From Mycobacterium sp. (GTDB lineage: Bacteria > Actinomycetota > Actinomycetes > Mycobacteriales > Mycobacteriaceae), in contig JALHRH010000019.1 of assembly GCA_022841565.1 (NCBI GenBank), positions 1-33,154 on the forward strand: a stretch of DNA of 33,154 nucleotides, read 5' to 3'. Positions 1-7,552 of this stretch are shown here, one piece after another (within the stretch, counting starts at the first letter, position 1; each line of letters starts with the position of its first letter). The position numbers and the translations under genes are program-made. The notes below the pieces were generated by a model, which was not told where the DNA came from, did not search any database, and saw only the letters and a program-made list of their open reading frames with translations.

Positions 1-527
1 CCGCTGCGGCGAGCCGAACCCCCTTTCCATAACAACGGGTGGGTGCGTCGGGCGTCCGCCAGCACGTCGTACGGCAGCTGGGTTGCGTCATAGAGGCACA
101 ACCCCAGCACGTTCTGATTCCGCAACGGCCCATTGATCAAGGCCTCGTGCTCCATGCAGGCCAGACACTCGTCCGTGGTGCGTCCTGGCCAAACCAGTTG
201 GCGCACGATCCGCGCGGTTTGATCTGCGTGCTTGTCGGCGAACGCACTCGCCATCGCCGAGAACCGGCTAGGGTTTCGCGCAACCTCGGTGATGTCGACC
301 AACCGCAGCTCGGCGTCAGATCCGACCCGCGCTGCACACAGCGCCGGTCCCAGCATCGCCAGCCTGTCCCCCGGCACCGCGACCAGCACCGGCTCGTCAA
401 TCGCAAAGCCGTCAGCGGCGAACCGCACCACGAAATCCAGGCATTCGCGCTCCGACTGGTACAGCAGCGCCGAGTGGACAAAACCGTTCGTAGCACCCCC
501 GTCCCTGATCTCCGTGCTCCTAGTCAT
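1..527 (-). CDS. MEDS-domain sensor / RsbA-like regulator, N-terminal part (partial)
   Basis: The gene runs off the left edge; about 175 residues are visible. Reading the minus strand from ATG at 527-525 gives a protein starting MTRSTEIRDGGATNGFVHSA. It carries features of the MEDS (DcmR-type sensory) domain: HSALLYQSERECLDFV near residue 18, VLVAVPGDRLAMLGPAL near 47, DITEVARNPSRF near 78, and CLACMEHEALIN followed by LCLYD near 130-148. In actinobacteria this domain is usually followed by an ATPase/anti-sigma kinase domain (RsbA-like) or a regulatory output; that part lies outside the window, so the output is unknown. The start is supported by GGGAG about 8 nt upstream. The two CxxC-type cysteines (CLAC) could bind metal or sense redox, which is inference. 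Confidence 0.72.
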   Translation of the reverse strand, partial: MTRSTEIRDGGATNGFVHSALLYQSERECLDFVVRFAADGFAIDEPVLVAVPGDRLAMLGPALCAARVGSDAELRLVDITEVARNPSRFSAMASAFADKHADQTARIVRQLVWPGRTTDECLACMEHEALINGPLRNQNVLGLCLYDATQLPYDVLADARRTHPLLWKGGSARRS

Positions 528-876
528 GCAGCTCCCACCCGACGTAAACCGGCACGCCGCTGTGCCGGCCATCACTTGAGTATCCTGTACCCCACCGAAG
601 GATTTGCTATTCGCGCGCGTCGCCCTTCAGCGTGTCGGCCCACAGCCACGACAGCGCACTACCACTTGACTGACGACCGAGGCCTTGCCGCGTGAGCTGG
701 ATCGTTTCGGACGCTGCCAAGTTTGCTCGGTTTTTTTAGAACCGAATTCTGCGACCGATTCTTTCTGCAATTCACTAGGCAAAAGCGTTTCATTGCACCG
801 CTGCCGGGAGTTAACATCTTGAAGCGGTGCGCGACTTCTACCGCAGGTTCTGACCGGCGAGCGAAAGGTGCGATCG
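528..876. other. Intergenic region, no convincing gene
   Basis: This stretch separates the divergent MEDS-domain gene and the small lipoprotein gene. Open frames here show no recognisable protein. A T-tract hairpin (TCGGTT, loop, AACCGA) lies near 728-746. TAACAT at 812-817 fits a mycobacterial -10 for the lipoprotein gene. GTTT near 787 followed 15 nt later by GGGAG loosely resembles a SigF-type promoter, but the match is weak. Confidence 0.5.
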
Positions 877-1017
877 ATGGATGCAACGAGAATCGGCACA
901 AGAAAGACCGCTCGAATCGTGGTCGCGGTACTCGTCGCGGCATTCGCCATATCGGCGGCCGGCTGCACGGCCCAAAACCCGGTGACGACGCCCGTAACTT
1001 CCGTGGTGCCTCAGTAG
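877..1017 (+). CDS. Small lipoprotein, 46 residues
   Basis: ATG at 877 is preceded by AAAGG with about 8 nt spacing. The product has a basic N-terminus (R5, R9, K10, R13), a hydrophobic stretch IVVAVLVAAFAISAAGC with lipobox cysteine at residue 30, and only 16 residues (CTAQNPVTTPVTSVVPQ region) before TAG. This is the layout of an exported lipoprotein anchored to the outer face of the plasma membrane with a short Thr/Val/Pro tail. The -3 position of the lipobox is Ala rather than the preferred Leu, so lipidation is likely but not certain. The reading frame stays open for about 64 more codons after the TAG without looking coding. No family is recognised. The gene stands alone between the MEDS gene and the spermidine-synthase-like gene. 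Confidence 0.6.
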   Translation: MDATRIGTRKTARIVVAVLVAAFAISAAGCTAQNPVTTPVTSVVPQ

Positions 1018-1335
1018 GCCGCCGAAAGGTCCCCGCGCGGCCCCTCTCACACGGAGTGCGGCCGATACCTGGATGCGGACCTCAAGTCGCGCGCAGCTAG
1101 ACCATTGGCTCCCAGCGACTTTGGCGGCAGTCCACCCGCCCGCCGCGATTGCGAACGAATTCTTGCGCGCCGTGCCGTCTCACTCAGCCGTGGGCGCATC
1201 ACTTCTAGCTGACGCCAAAGGGTAAGTGCGGTGCCAATTTCAGCGATGGCGCGAAATGGCACACGCCGCATCAACTCGAGCGTCGCCCGGCCCCGGCCGC
1301 TGGGAAGCGACCGCATCACGACCTAGACTTGGCGC
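1018..1335. other. Intergenic region with promoter of the downstream gene
   Basis: No convincing gene is seen between the lipoprotein stop and the start at 1336. The only signal identified is TAGACT at 1324-1329, reported separately. Confidence 0.5.
1324..1329 (+). promoter_or_regulatory. -10 element of a probable leaderless promoter
   Basis: TAGACT matches TANNNT and ends 6 nt before the GTG at 1336. No ribosome binding site is present. In mycobacteria this spacing places the transcription start on the first base of the start codon. Confidence 0.55.
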
Positions 1336-3363
1336 GTGCCCGGCCACATCTCGCCCGAGGCGGTGGCAGGACACAAAGACCGCGCCGTCATCGTCCGGCT
1401 TGTCCTAGGTAGCTCGTTGCTGCTGTTCATCGAGCTGGCGTTGATGCGTTGGCTCGGGTCGAATGTGCTGCACCTGTCGTACTTCAACAACTTCGTGCTC
1501 CTCGGCTCGTTTCTCGGCATCGGAATGGGCTTCCTGATCTCCCAAAAGAGCTGGTCGATCCTCCCGTTTTCCAGCGGGATGCTGATGCTGCTGGCAATCG
1601 CCGTGCACCTGTTCCCGGTCAGCGTGAACCGCACCGGTAGCACCGTCATCTACTTCACCGCCCTCAATGCCACCGGCCCGCCGGTTTGGCTCGTGCTGCC
1701 GGCGGTCTTCGTGCTCGTGGCGATGGTGCTGGCCGGCCCAGCCGAGGTCGTCGGCCGCTGCTTCGGGCAACTCAAGCCGTTGACGTCCTATCGCTGGGAT
1801 CTGATCGGTTCTCTGCTGGGCATTGGCACATTCACCATGCTGTCGTTCCTGCGGGCCCCATCGGTGCTGTGGGGGGTGATCGCGTCCGTCGTGCTGGTGA
1901 TGCTGAGCCGGCCCGGACTCAAAGTGGCGACGTCGATCTCGGGCGCCGCGCTGATCCTGGTGTTGCTGGCGGAGTCGACCACCTTCGGGGTTTCTTGGTC
2001 GCCGTACTACAAAGTACAGACCTGGGAAATCCGCTCCTGGAGCGGCGCGACGCTGGTAATCATCACGGTCAACGGCATCCCGCATCAGGTGATGGCTCCC
2101 GCGAACTGGAAACTCACCGGCGCCGATAGGCAATACCGCACGCCCTACGAGCGGACGAGCAGCCTGCGCCTCGATAATGTGCTGATCATCGGGGCCGGGT
2201 CGGGATCGGACGTGGCCATAGCACTTTCGAAGGGCGCCAAGCACATTGACGCGGTCGACATCGACCCGCGAATCGTGCAGATCGGCGCGGAGCGTAACCC
2301 CGATCATCCCTACTCGGATCCGCGCGTCACCGTACATATCGACGATGGGCGGGCGTTTCTGCAATCTACCGATGCCAAGTACGACTTGATCCTGTTTGCA
2401 CTGCCCGACTCGCTGGCACTGGTCAACGGCGCCTCGCAGCTTCGCCTGGAATCGTTTCTGTTCACCGACCGAGCTATGCGGACGGCCCACGAACACCTCA
2501 AACCGACCGGCACCTTTGCGATGTACAACTACTACCGCCAGACCTGGCTTGTCGATCGGCTGGCCGGTACGGCGGCCGCCGCCTTCGGTCATCAACCGTG
2601 CGTCGATCAGCTGGCTGCCCACGCGGCGGTAATCACCATCGCGGTTGATCCCGCCAACCAAAAATGCGCTGCCCGGTACGCGCCGACGGGCCAGGTGATT
2701 ACGCCGGCCACTGACGACCGCCCCTTTCTGTACTACCAACAGGGCTCGATCCCAACGATTTACGTGTGGGCACTGACCGGCGTCATTCTTATTTCGCTGC
2801 TCGCGGTCCGGCTGCTAGGAGGTTCGTTCCGGTCGATGCGACCCTATCTCGACCTGTTCTTCATGGGCGCCGCGTTCTTGCTACTCGAGACCAAGAACAT
2901 TGCCACCTTCGCGCTGCTGTTCGGGACGACCTGGCTGGTCAACGCGCTTGTTTTTGGCGGGGTGCTGCTGATCGTGCTGGCAGCCGTCGAGACCACCCGG
3001 ATGTTCCGCACCCCACCGCTGCCCGTGGTGTGGGTCGCGATGGTTGCCTCCCTGGTGCTGGCGTACCTGGTCGACCCGGCGTGGTTGCTGGGCTGGCCGT
3101 TCTGGCCACGATTGATCACCGCCTCGGTGATCGGGTTCCTACCCGTGTACCTGGCTAACATCGCCTTCGCCAAACGCTTCGCGGCCACCGATCGCGTGCA
3201 GTCCGCGTTTGCCATCAACCTGCTCGGCGCCATCCTCGGTGGCTGCCTTGAGTACGGCGCCCTGCTCACCGGTTACCGAAATCTGCTCATCGTGGTGGGG
3301 GTGCTCTACCTGGCCGCCTTCCTGCTGACGCCAAAACGGGGCGGGGTGCTGGTCAGCGTCTGA
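1336..3363 (+). CDS. Membrane-embedded spermidine synthase-like protein
   Basis: 675 residues with three parts. About seven hydrophobic helices occupy residues 15-220. A soluble Rossmann methyltransferase-fold domain of the spermidine/spermine synthase superfamily follows, about residues 280-430: VLIIGAGSGSDVAIAL near 282, acidic motif HIDAVDIDPR and IHIDDGRAF-like segment, then YDLILFALPDS near 350. About seven more helices occupy 470-670. Proteins of this layout are usually annotated as polyamine aminopropyltransferase or spermidine-synthase-like, but the true substrate is unknown. The DLILFALPDS motif replaces the D-x-x-x-D-stretch typical of genuine aminopropyltransferases, so calling it SpeE would be an overstatement. 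The start GTG is chosen because of the leaderless promoter immediately upstream. It converges on the GntR regulator with a 19-nt gap. Confidence 0.78.
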   Translation: MPGHISPEAVAGHKDRAVIVRLVLGSSLLLFIELALMRWLGSNVLHLSYFNNFVLLGSFLGIGMGFLISQKSWSILPFSSGMLMLLAIAVHLFPVSVNRTGSTVIYFTALNATGPPVWLVLPAVFVLVAMVLAGPAEVVGRCFGQLKPLTSYRWDLIGSLLGIGTFTMLSFLRAPSVLWGVIASVVLVMLSRPGLKVATSISGAALILVLLAESTTFGVSWSPYYKVQTWEIRSWSGATLVIITVNGIPHQVMAPANWKLTGADRQYRTPYERTSSLRLDNVLIIGAGSGSDVAIALSKGAKHIDAVDIDPRIVQIGAERNPDHPYSDPRVTVHIDDGRAFLQSTDAKYDLILFALPDSLALVNGASQLRLESFLFTDRAMRTAHEHLKPTGTFAMYNYYRQTWLVDRLAGTAAAAFGHQPCVDQLAAHAAVITIAVDPANQKCAARYAPTGQVITPATDDRPFLYYQQGSIPTIYVWALTGVILISLLAVRLLGGSFRSMRPYLDLFFMGAAFLLLETKNIATFALLFGTTWLVNALVFGGVLLIVLAAVETTRMFRTPPLPVVWVAMVASLVLAYLVDPAWLLGWPFWPRLITASVIGFLPVYLANIAFAKRFAATDRVQSAFAINLLGAILGGCLEYGALLTGYRNLLIVVGVLYLAAFLLTPKRGGVLVSV

Positions 3364-3382
3364 CTCTGGCTAAGTTAACCGC

Positions 3383-4837
3383 CTACAGCCACCACGACGC
3401 AGCGGCGTCCAGGTGCCGGCGGATGCGGTACCGGGCCATGCTGTCATCCCCGGAATCGATCGCTTCCAGGATCCGCAGGTGCGCGTTCTCGACGGCCACT
3501 ACGTCAGTCCAGCTCAGCTGGGCCTGGCCGGTCGTGGACCAATGCCGGCGGAACAGTTCGACGATGATGCGCAAAAAGAGGCCGAGCAACGCGTTGCCCG
3601 CCAGGTGCGCCAGGCCGACGTGAAAGCGGAACTCCTCGATGGCCGCGTTGCGAGCAGCGTCGCTGGCTTCGTCCGCCACGCTGGACCATCCGTGCGGGTC
3701 GAGGAAAGCCGCCACCTCGGGTTCGGCGCGACGTTTGACGACTTCTGTCACGCTGTCGATCTCGATGGCATCGCGCACGCAGCGCAGGTCGTCCCGGGTG
3801 GGTTCGCGGTACTGCAGGTACAGCGCAATGGTGTCAATGCTGGCCTGGGCCCGCGGCCTGGCGACGACCAACCCGCCCCCGGGGCCCCGACGCATGTGCG
3901 CGACCGCGTGGTACTCGAGCAGTCGCACCGCTTCACGCAGTGCTGACCGGCTCACCCGGTAGCGTTCCAGCAGCGCCGTCTCGGTGCCGAACACCGAACC
4001 GACCTGCCAGCCGCTGGCGGCGATGTCGTCGGCGATGTTGGCCGCCAGCACTTCGGCGAGCTTGCCGTGCGGCGCTTCAGAGATGAGTCGCGAACGGATT
4101 CCGGCGGACCCGGGTCTGGCTCGACCTGCGGGGTCCTGGTGTTCGGCCAGCCAGGCTGTCACCCGCTTGACGTGTCGTTCGCTGAGTGTTTTGGCCCGGG
4201 CCGAATCACCGGCGGTGACCGCCGCGACGATCTCGGCGTGCGCACCGCGCATCTTGCGGGCGGCGTCGGCCGCCTCGTCTGCGGACTCCGTTCGTAAGGC
4301 GCGGGCATAGCGCTTGGTCAGTCTCATCAGGACATCGATAAACAATTGCAGCACTGGGTTTTTCGATTGCTCCGCCAGTGCGATGTGGAATTCGTCGACC
4401 CGCAGGCCCGGCCGCCACTGTTCCTCGGCGCGCAATACCGATCGCAGCCGGCCGATTCCGGCTTCGTCGATGCGTTCGGCGGCCAGCGCGGCCGCCAAAG
4501 GCTCGAGCACCAACCGCGCGTTGAGCAAATCGGCCAGCGTGGTGCCCAGATACTCCAGGTAGATCACGACCGCGCGGGTCGCCGGACCGGCGTCGGGCTG
4601 GCAGATGAGCAGGCCGCCGTTGGGTCCGCGGCGCATCCGGGCGACCTGGTGGTGCTCGACCAGCCGGACGGCTTCGCGCAACACCGACCGACTCGCGCCG
4701 TAGCGTTGTCGCAGATCGGCTTCCGAGCCCAGCGACTCCCCGACCGCCCACCCGCGGCGAACGATGTCCTCCTCGATATGACGGGCGATCTTCGCAGCCC
4801 GCTTATCCGCCCGGGGCTGTTCGGGTTGGACTTTCAC
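3383..4837 (-). CDS. Tandem-duplicated GntR/FadR-family transcriptional regulator (Rv3060c-like)
   Basis: 484 residues consisting of two complete GntR-FCD units in one chain. Winged helix 1 lies near residues 15-85 (YGASRSVLREAVRLVEHHQV, then RRGPNGG in the wing) and FCD domain 1 near 95-230, with candidate metal-binding histidines in EFHIALAE, GAHAEIVAA and SERHVKR. Winged helix 2 is near 255-330 (YRVSRSALREAVRLLEYHAV, RRGPGGG), and FCD 2 is near 340-480. FCD domains bind small carboxylates or acyl groups, and a two-unit chain could act as a pseudo-dimer. I recall M. tuberculosis Rv3060c as a similar double GntR protein next to fadE22. The start GTG at 4837 lies 7 nt after the thiolase stop, so the two genes are probably cotranscribed. 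A longer in-frame extension overlaps the thiolase gene and is not credible. Confidence 0.83.
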   Translation of the reverse strand: MKVQPEQPRADKRAAKIARHIEEDIVRRGWAVGESLGSEADLRQRYGASRSVLREAVRLVEHHQVARMRRGPNGGLLICQPDAGPATRAVVIYLEYLGTTLADLLNARLVLEPLAAALAAERIDEAGIGRLRSVLRAEEQWRPGLRVDEFHIALAEQSKNPVLQLFIDVLMRLTKRYARALRTESADEAADAARKMRGAHAEIVAAVTAGDSARAKTLSERHVKRVTAWLAEHQDPAGRARPGSAGIRSRLISEAPHGKLAEVLAANIADDIAASGWQVGSVFGTETALLERYRVSRSALREAVRLLEYHAVAHMRRGPGGGLVVARPRAQASIDTIALYLQYREPTRDDLRCVRDAIEIDSVTEVVKRRAEPEVAAFLDPHGWSSVADEASDAARNAAIEEFRFHVGLAHLAGNALLGLFLRIIVELFRRHWSTTGQAQLSWTDVVAVENAHLRILEAIDSGDDSMARYRIRRHLDAAASWWL

Positions 4838-4844
4838 TGCCGGC

Positions 4845-6029
4845 TCAACATGTGAGTAGCATGCATCCCGCGACCGGACCACCGCCCACGGAAACCACGC
4901 CGACTTCCGGGCGCTGCCCAACCTGCCGCTCCCCTGCCTCGCCGCGCATCTGCAAGCACCCTTCGTGCAGCGCCCAGTAACCGTGCATGCGGCCGGCCGA
5001 AAGCTGGCCGCCATAGGTGTTCAGCGGCAGCTGCCCGTCTCTGGCGATGCGAGCGCCTCCGTCGACGAACGCGCCCGCCTCTCCATCGCCGCACACCCCC
5101 AGGGCTTCCAGCCACGCGAGGGTGAGAAAGGTGAACCCGTCGTACAGTTGGGCAACGTTGAGATCGGCGGGTGTCAGGTCCGTCCGTGACCACATCTGGG
5201 CCGTCGCATCCGACATCGCCATCTTCGGGTAGTCCGGGCGGTGGAACCAGCCGCCGGCGCCGTCGGAACCGCCGATGGCCTCGACTTTCACCGCGCGGTG
5301 CGGGCAGCCGTCGGCGTACTCGGCGTGCGAAACCACCACCGCGATCGAGCCGTCAACGGGCACATCGCAGTCCAGCAAGCCGAACGGCGTCGACACCGGC
5401 CGGGCGCTCAAATAGTCGGCCATCGTCATCGGATCTCGATATACCGCAAGAGGATTCAGCGCCGCATTGCGACGGCCGTTGAGGGCTATCCAGCCCAGCT
5501 GCTCTTTGGTGGTTCCGTACAGTTCCATGTGCCGACGGCAGTTCAGCGCCAGCCAGTTGGCCGCGGAATATGCCTGCGCGGCAACCAGATCGTTGATGTC
5601 GTCCATGGCGCCGACGGCAGGAGGCTCACCTTCGGGCGCATCGAACATGCGGGCAAGCGGTGAAGGGGGCGCGTTTTCGTCTTGAAGGACCGTGCCGCCC
5701 AGCATCTGGATGGTGCGGTAGACCACCACGTGGCGGGCGCGTCGCCCGGCGACGGCGCGGCATGCCGACATCACCGGGCTCAGCAGACCGCCCGTGCCGA
5801 ACCCGCTGCCGCAATCGGCGGCATCGATCTGCAGCTCCGCGTTGACCTCAGCGGCCGGAGTGTCCCCCAGCGTCGCGATGCCGTCGATATCGACCGCTCG
5901 CAGGCCGGCGTCGTCGATGGCGGTCCGCACCGCCTCGATTGTGAGGTCCCGCCCGGGAATCCCGGTGCGCCGACCGATCCGCGAGATGCCGATACCGGAC
6001 ACGATGGCGTCTTTCTCGAAGTACTTCAT
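4845..6029 (-). CDS. Thiolase-like protein of the SCP-x/Ltp (lipid-transfer) family
   Basis: 394 residues from the ATG giving MKYFEKDAIVSGIGISRIG. The N-terminal thiolase fold shows the IVSGIG and LTIEAVRTAIDDAGL segments. GSGFGTGGLLSPVMSACRAV is near residue 74 and VVVYRTIQMLGG near 98. The C-terminal motif NTYGGQLSAGRMHGYWALHE is followed by QMRGEAGERQV and VVSVGGGPVAGC. The NTxGGQLSxGxxHG signature belongs to the Ltp2-like branch, which works with a DUF35 OB-fold/zinc-ribbon partner in acyl-CoA chemistry, including retro-aldol cleavage in steroid degradation. Classical degradative thiolases have GHPxGxxG here instead, so thiolytic activity should not be assumed. A DUF35 gene is divergently transcribed 72 nt away, and the GntR gene follows directly. 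GGACGG upstream supports the ATG at 6029; a 12-residue longer start lacks support. Confidence 0.8.
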   Translation of the reverse strand: MKYFEKDAIVSGIGISRIGRRTGIPGRDLTIEAVRTAIDDAGLRAVDIDGIATLGDTPAAEVNAELQIDAADCGSGFGTGGLLSPVMSACRAVAGRRARHVVVYRTIQMLGGTVLQDENAPPSPLARMFDAPEGEPPAVGAMDDINDLVAAQAYSAANWLALNCRRHMELYGTTKEQLGWIALNGRRNAALNPLAVYRDPMTMADYLSARPVSTPFGLLDCDVPVDGSIAVVVSHAEYADGCPHRAVKVEAIGGSDGAGGWFHRPDYPKMAMSDATAQMWSRTDLTPADLNVAQLYDGFTFLTLAWLEALGVCGDGEAGAFVDGGARIARDGQLPLNTYGGQLSAGRMHGYWALHEGCLQMRGEAGERQVGQRPEVGVVSVGGGPVAGCMLLTC

Positions 6030-6088
6030 CTGCACCGTCCGTTGACCAAACACGCGACACACCAATCCAATAGTGTGCGAATTGAGTG

Positions 6089-6094
6089 TACTGT
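6089..6094 (+). promoter_or_regulatory. -10 element of a probable leaderless promoter for the DUF35 gene
   Basis: TACTGT (TANNNT) is followed by 7 nt and then GTG at 6102, with no ribosome binding site. The octamer AGTGTACT at 6085-6092 overlaps it and occurs again at 9755-9762 upstream of the FadE22-like gene. Confidence 0.55.
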
Positions 6095-6101
6095 ATTTGT
6101 C

Positions 6102-6482
6102 GTGTCAGCCGACTCAACTTCACCGCTGCTCGTGGAGCACTGCGACGACTGCGCGCACTGGGTGCATCCCGCGGCCGGCGAATGCCGCGACTGCGGCGGA
6201 CCGCTGGTAGCCAAGCCGGTGTCCGGCCACGGCACTGTGTTTACCTATACGGTCAATTACCACCCCTACAACCCAGCGATCCCCACCCCGTACGTGATCG
6301 CGCTGGTCGAATTGGCCGAACAGGGCGGCCTACGCGTTGCGGCCAACATCGTTGACTGCGAACCGGATTCGGTGACATGCGGAATGCCCGTTACTCTCCA
6401 GCCGCAGCGGGGTGCCGCCGGCGCGCCGCTTTTTGCCCCGGCACCCTCGTCGCGGTGCCAGGTCAGCGCTTGCGCACAGTAA
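6102..6482 (+). CDS. DUF35 zinc-ribbon / OB-fold protein, probable partner of the thiolase-like protein
   Basis: 126 residues. The N-terminal rubredoxin-like zinc ribbon has C14-x2-C17 and C28-x2-C31 (HCDDCAHW and ECRDCGG). An OB-fold follows with GHGTVFTYTVNYHPYNPAIP, PYVIALVELAEQGGLRVAANI and a final LFAPAP segment, which is where family members normally end. Proteins of this family bind acyl-CoA and form heteromeric complexes with Ltp-type thiolases such as the one encoded divergently. The start GTG sits exactly at the predicted transcription start, so it is probably translated leaderless. The last roughly 15 residues (after LFAPAP) extend beyond the family norm and overlap the 3' end of the methyltransferase gene by 20 bp, suggesting loss of the original stop. 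Confidence 0.8.
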   Translation: MSADSTSPLLVEHCDDCAHWVHPAAGECRDCGGPLVAKPVSGHGTVFTYTVNYHPYNPAIPTPYVIALVELAEQGGLRVAANIVDCEPDSVTCGMPVTLQPQRGAAGAPLFAPAPSSRCQVSACAQ

Positions 6483-7191
6483 GCAGCAGGTACTCCCACG
6501 CCATCGACGAACCGCCGGCCAGGTGCAAGTCGCCCAGCGCGGCCAGCTCGGCATCCAGCGACGCCACGAGATCCGGCTCTCCGGCGATCCCCTGATATGC
6601 CGCGACCATCGGCCCGTAGTTGGCCTTGAAGTAATCGCGGAAAGTCGCTCCGTCGCCAAAAGCGCTTACCTGCAGCGTCTGTCGCCGCGCACTGAAGTCG
6701 GTGACGCGGTCCGACAGCAGGTTGCGCACATGATCCTCGTTGCCCCACAGCGGCGCCGGCTGCGCCCCGGGCGGTGCTGGCGCCAGGTAAGGCTCCATGG
6801 TCGCGAACATCCGGCCTACGAAGCCTTCGGGTGTCCAGCTGATCAGCCCGATCACCCCGCCGGGCCGGCAGACTCGAACCAACTCGTCGGCCGCGCGCTG
6901 ATGGTGTGGCGCGAACATGACTCCGATGCAGGAGAGCGCCGCATCGAACGTGTCGCCGGCGAATGGCAGCGCCTCGGCGTTGGCCTCCATCCACCGCAAC
7001 CGCGCGCCGCGGGCCAGCGCCAGCCTACGGCCGCGCTCCAACAGCTCCGGGCACAGATCGCTGGCGATCACGTCGGCGCCCAACAGCGCCGCGGGGATGG
7101 CCACGTTGCCCGAGCCCGCCGCCACGTCCAGCACTCGATCGCCCGCACCGATTCCGCTGGCCAACAACAGGACTGGGCCAAGCGAAGCCAC
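6463..7191 (-). CDS. SAM-dependent methyltransferase, N-terminally disrupted
   Basis: 242 residues from GTG at 7191. Class I methyltransferase motifs are clear: motif I RVLDVAAGSGNVAIPAA near residue 19, VIASDLCPELLERG near 41, ANAEALPFAGDTFDAALS near 69, and RVCRPGGVIGLISWTPEGF near 105. Related mycobacterial proteins have roughly 45 residues before motif I; here there are only about 18, and the GTG has no ribosome binding site. A good start (ATG at 7243, GAGGGGA 7 nt upstream) lies just upstream but in another frame. Its first residues, MTAATEPTRGYESKHRA, look like the genuine N-terminus of this family. The most likely history is a short deletion with a frameshift. The gene may therefore be a pseudogene, or translated from the weak internal GTG. 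Confidence 0.68.
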   Translation of the reverse strand: MASLGPVLLLASGIGAGDRVLDVAAGSGNVAIPAALLGADVIASDLCPELLERGRRLALARGARLRWMEANAEALPFAGDTFDAALSCIGVMFAPHHQRAADELVRVCRPGGVIGLISWTPEGFVGRMFATMEPYLAPAPPGAQPAPLWGNEDHVRNLLSDRVTDFSARRQTLQVSAFGDGATFRDYFKANYGPMVAAYQGIAGEPDLVASLDAELAALGDLHLAGGSSMAWEYLLLTVRKR

Positions 7192-7243
7192 GGGCTCGAT
7201 GCTTGCTTTCGTAGCCGCGAGTCGGCTCGGTGGCAGCGGTCAT
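7192..7243 (-). pseudogene. Out-of-frame original N-terminus of the methyltransferase gene
   Basis: ATG at 7243-7241 with a strong ribosome binding site (GAGGGGA at 7257-7251) begins MTAATEPTRGYESKHRARGF. It runs out of frame with the methyltransferase body and terminates near 7025 without family similarity. The 52-nt offset between the two starts gives a +1 frame difference. Confidence 0.5.
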
Positions 7244-7552
7244 GGCGGATTCCCCTCTCGACGATGGTCGGGTCGTTGGTCTCCATTGTCGGCCGCCTGA
7301 TGAACCGGTTCCAGTGCCGGACCTGAGTCACCGGCGGTACAGAATCTGTACTGGTCATATCGCACGGCGCAGCGTCTAATGGACACAGGTCGGTGGATCC
7401 AGTTGTGGCGCGGCGCCTTGTCCTGGTCGAGGGCAATGCTCAACGGCGCGTTGACCATTCACGGAGGCGTAGCCGCCCGCCGGCAAGTGCCCGCTTGGCT
7501 CGGCCAATCACGTCTGGCTGCGGTCCCGCGCCCCGCCTGATGCCCGCGAGGC
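7244..7552. other. Intergenic region with an interrupted palindrome
   Basis: About 300 nt between the methyltransferase start and the FadE22-like stop, with no convincing gene. It contains GTACAGAATCTGTAC at 7337-7351, a perfect inverted repeat of 7-nt arms around a central A. Lying about 94 nt upstream of the methyltransferase ATG, it may be a regulator binding site. Confidence 0.45.

Noticed and set aside
728-746. Hairpin TCGGTT / AACCGA with T-tract loop
   Set aside because: The T run is in the loop, not after the stem, so it is not a standard intrinsic terminator, and no gene ends just before it.
787-815. SigF-like promoter (GTTT, 15 nt, GGGAG)
   Set aside because: The -10 half deviates from GGGTA and there is no supporting second site; kept only as a remark.
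1018-1210. Continuation of the lipoprotein frame beyond its TAG
   Set aside because: The 64 codons after the stop have no recognisable domain and shadow-like Arg/Ser composition; no evidence for readthrough or a truncated longer gene.
1405-2739. Long minus-strand open frame opposite the spermidine-synthase-like gene
   Set aside because: Low-complexity Arg/His/Gln-rich translation with no domain; the plus strand carries clear membrane helices and a SAM-fold motif.
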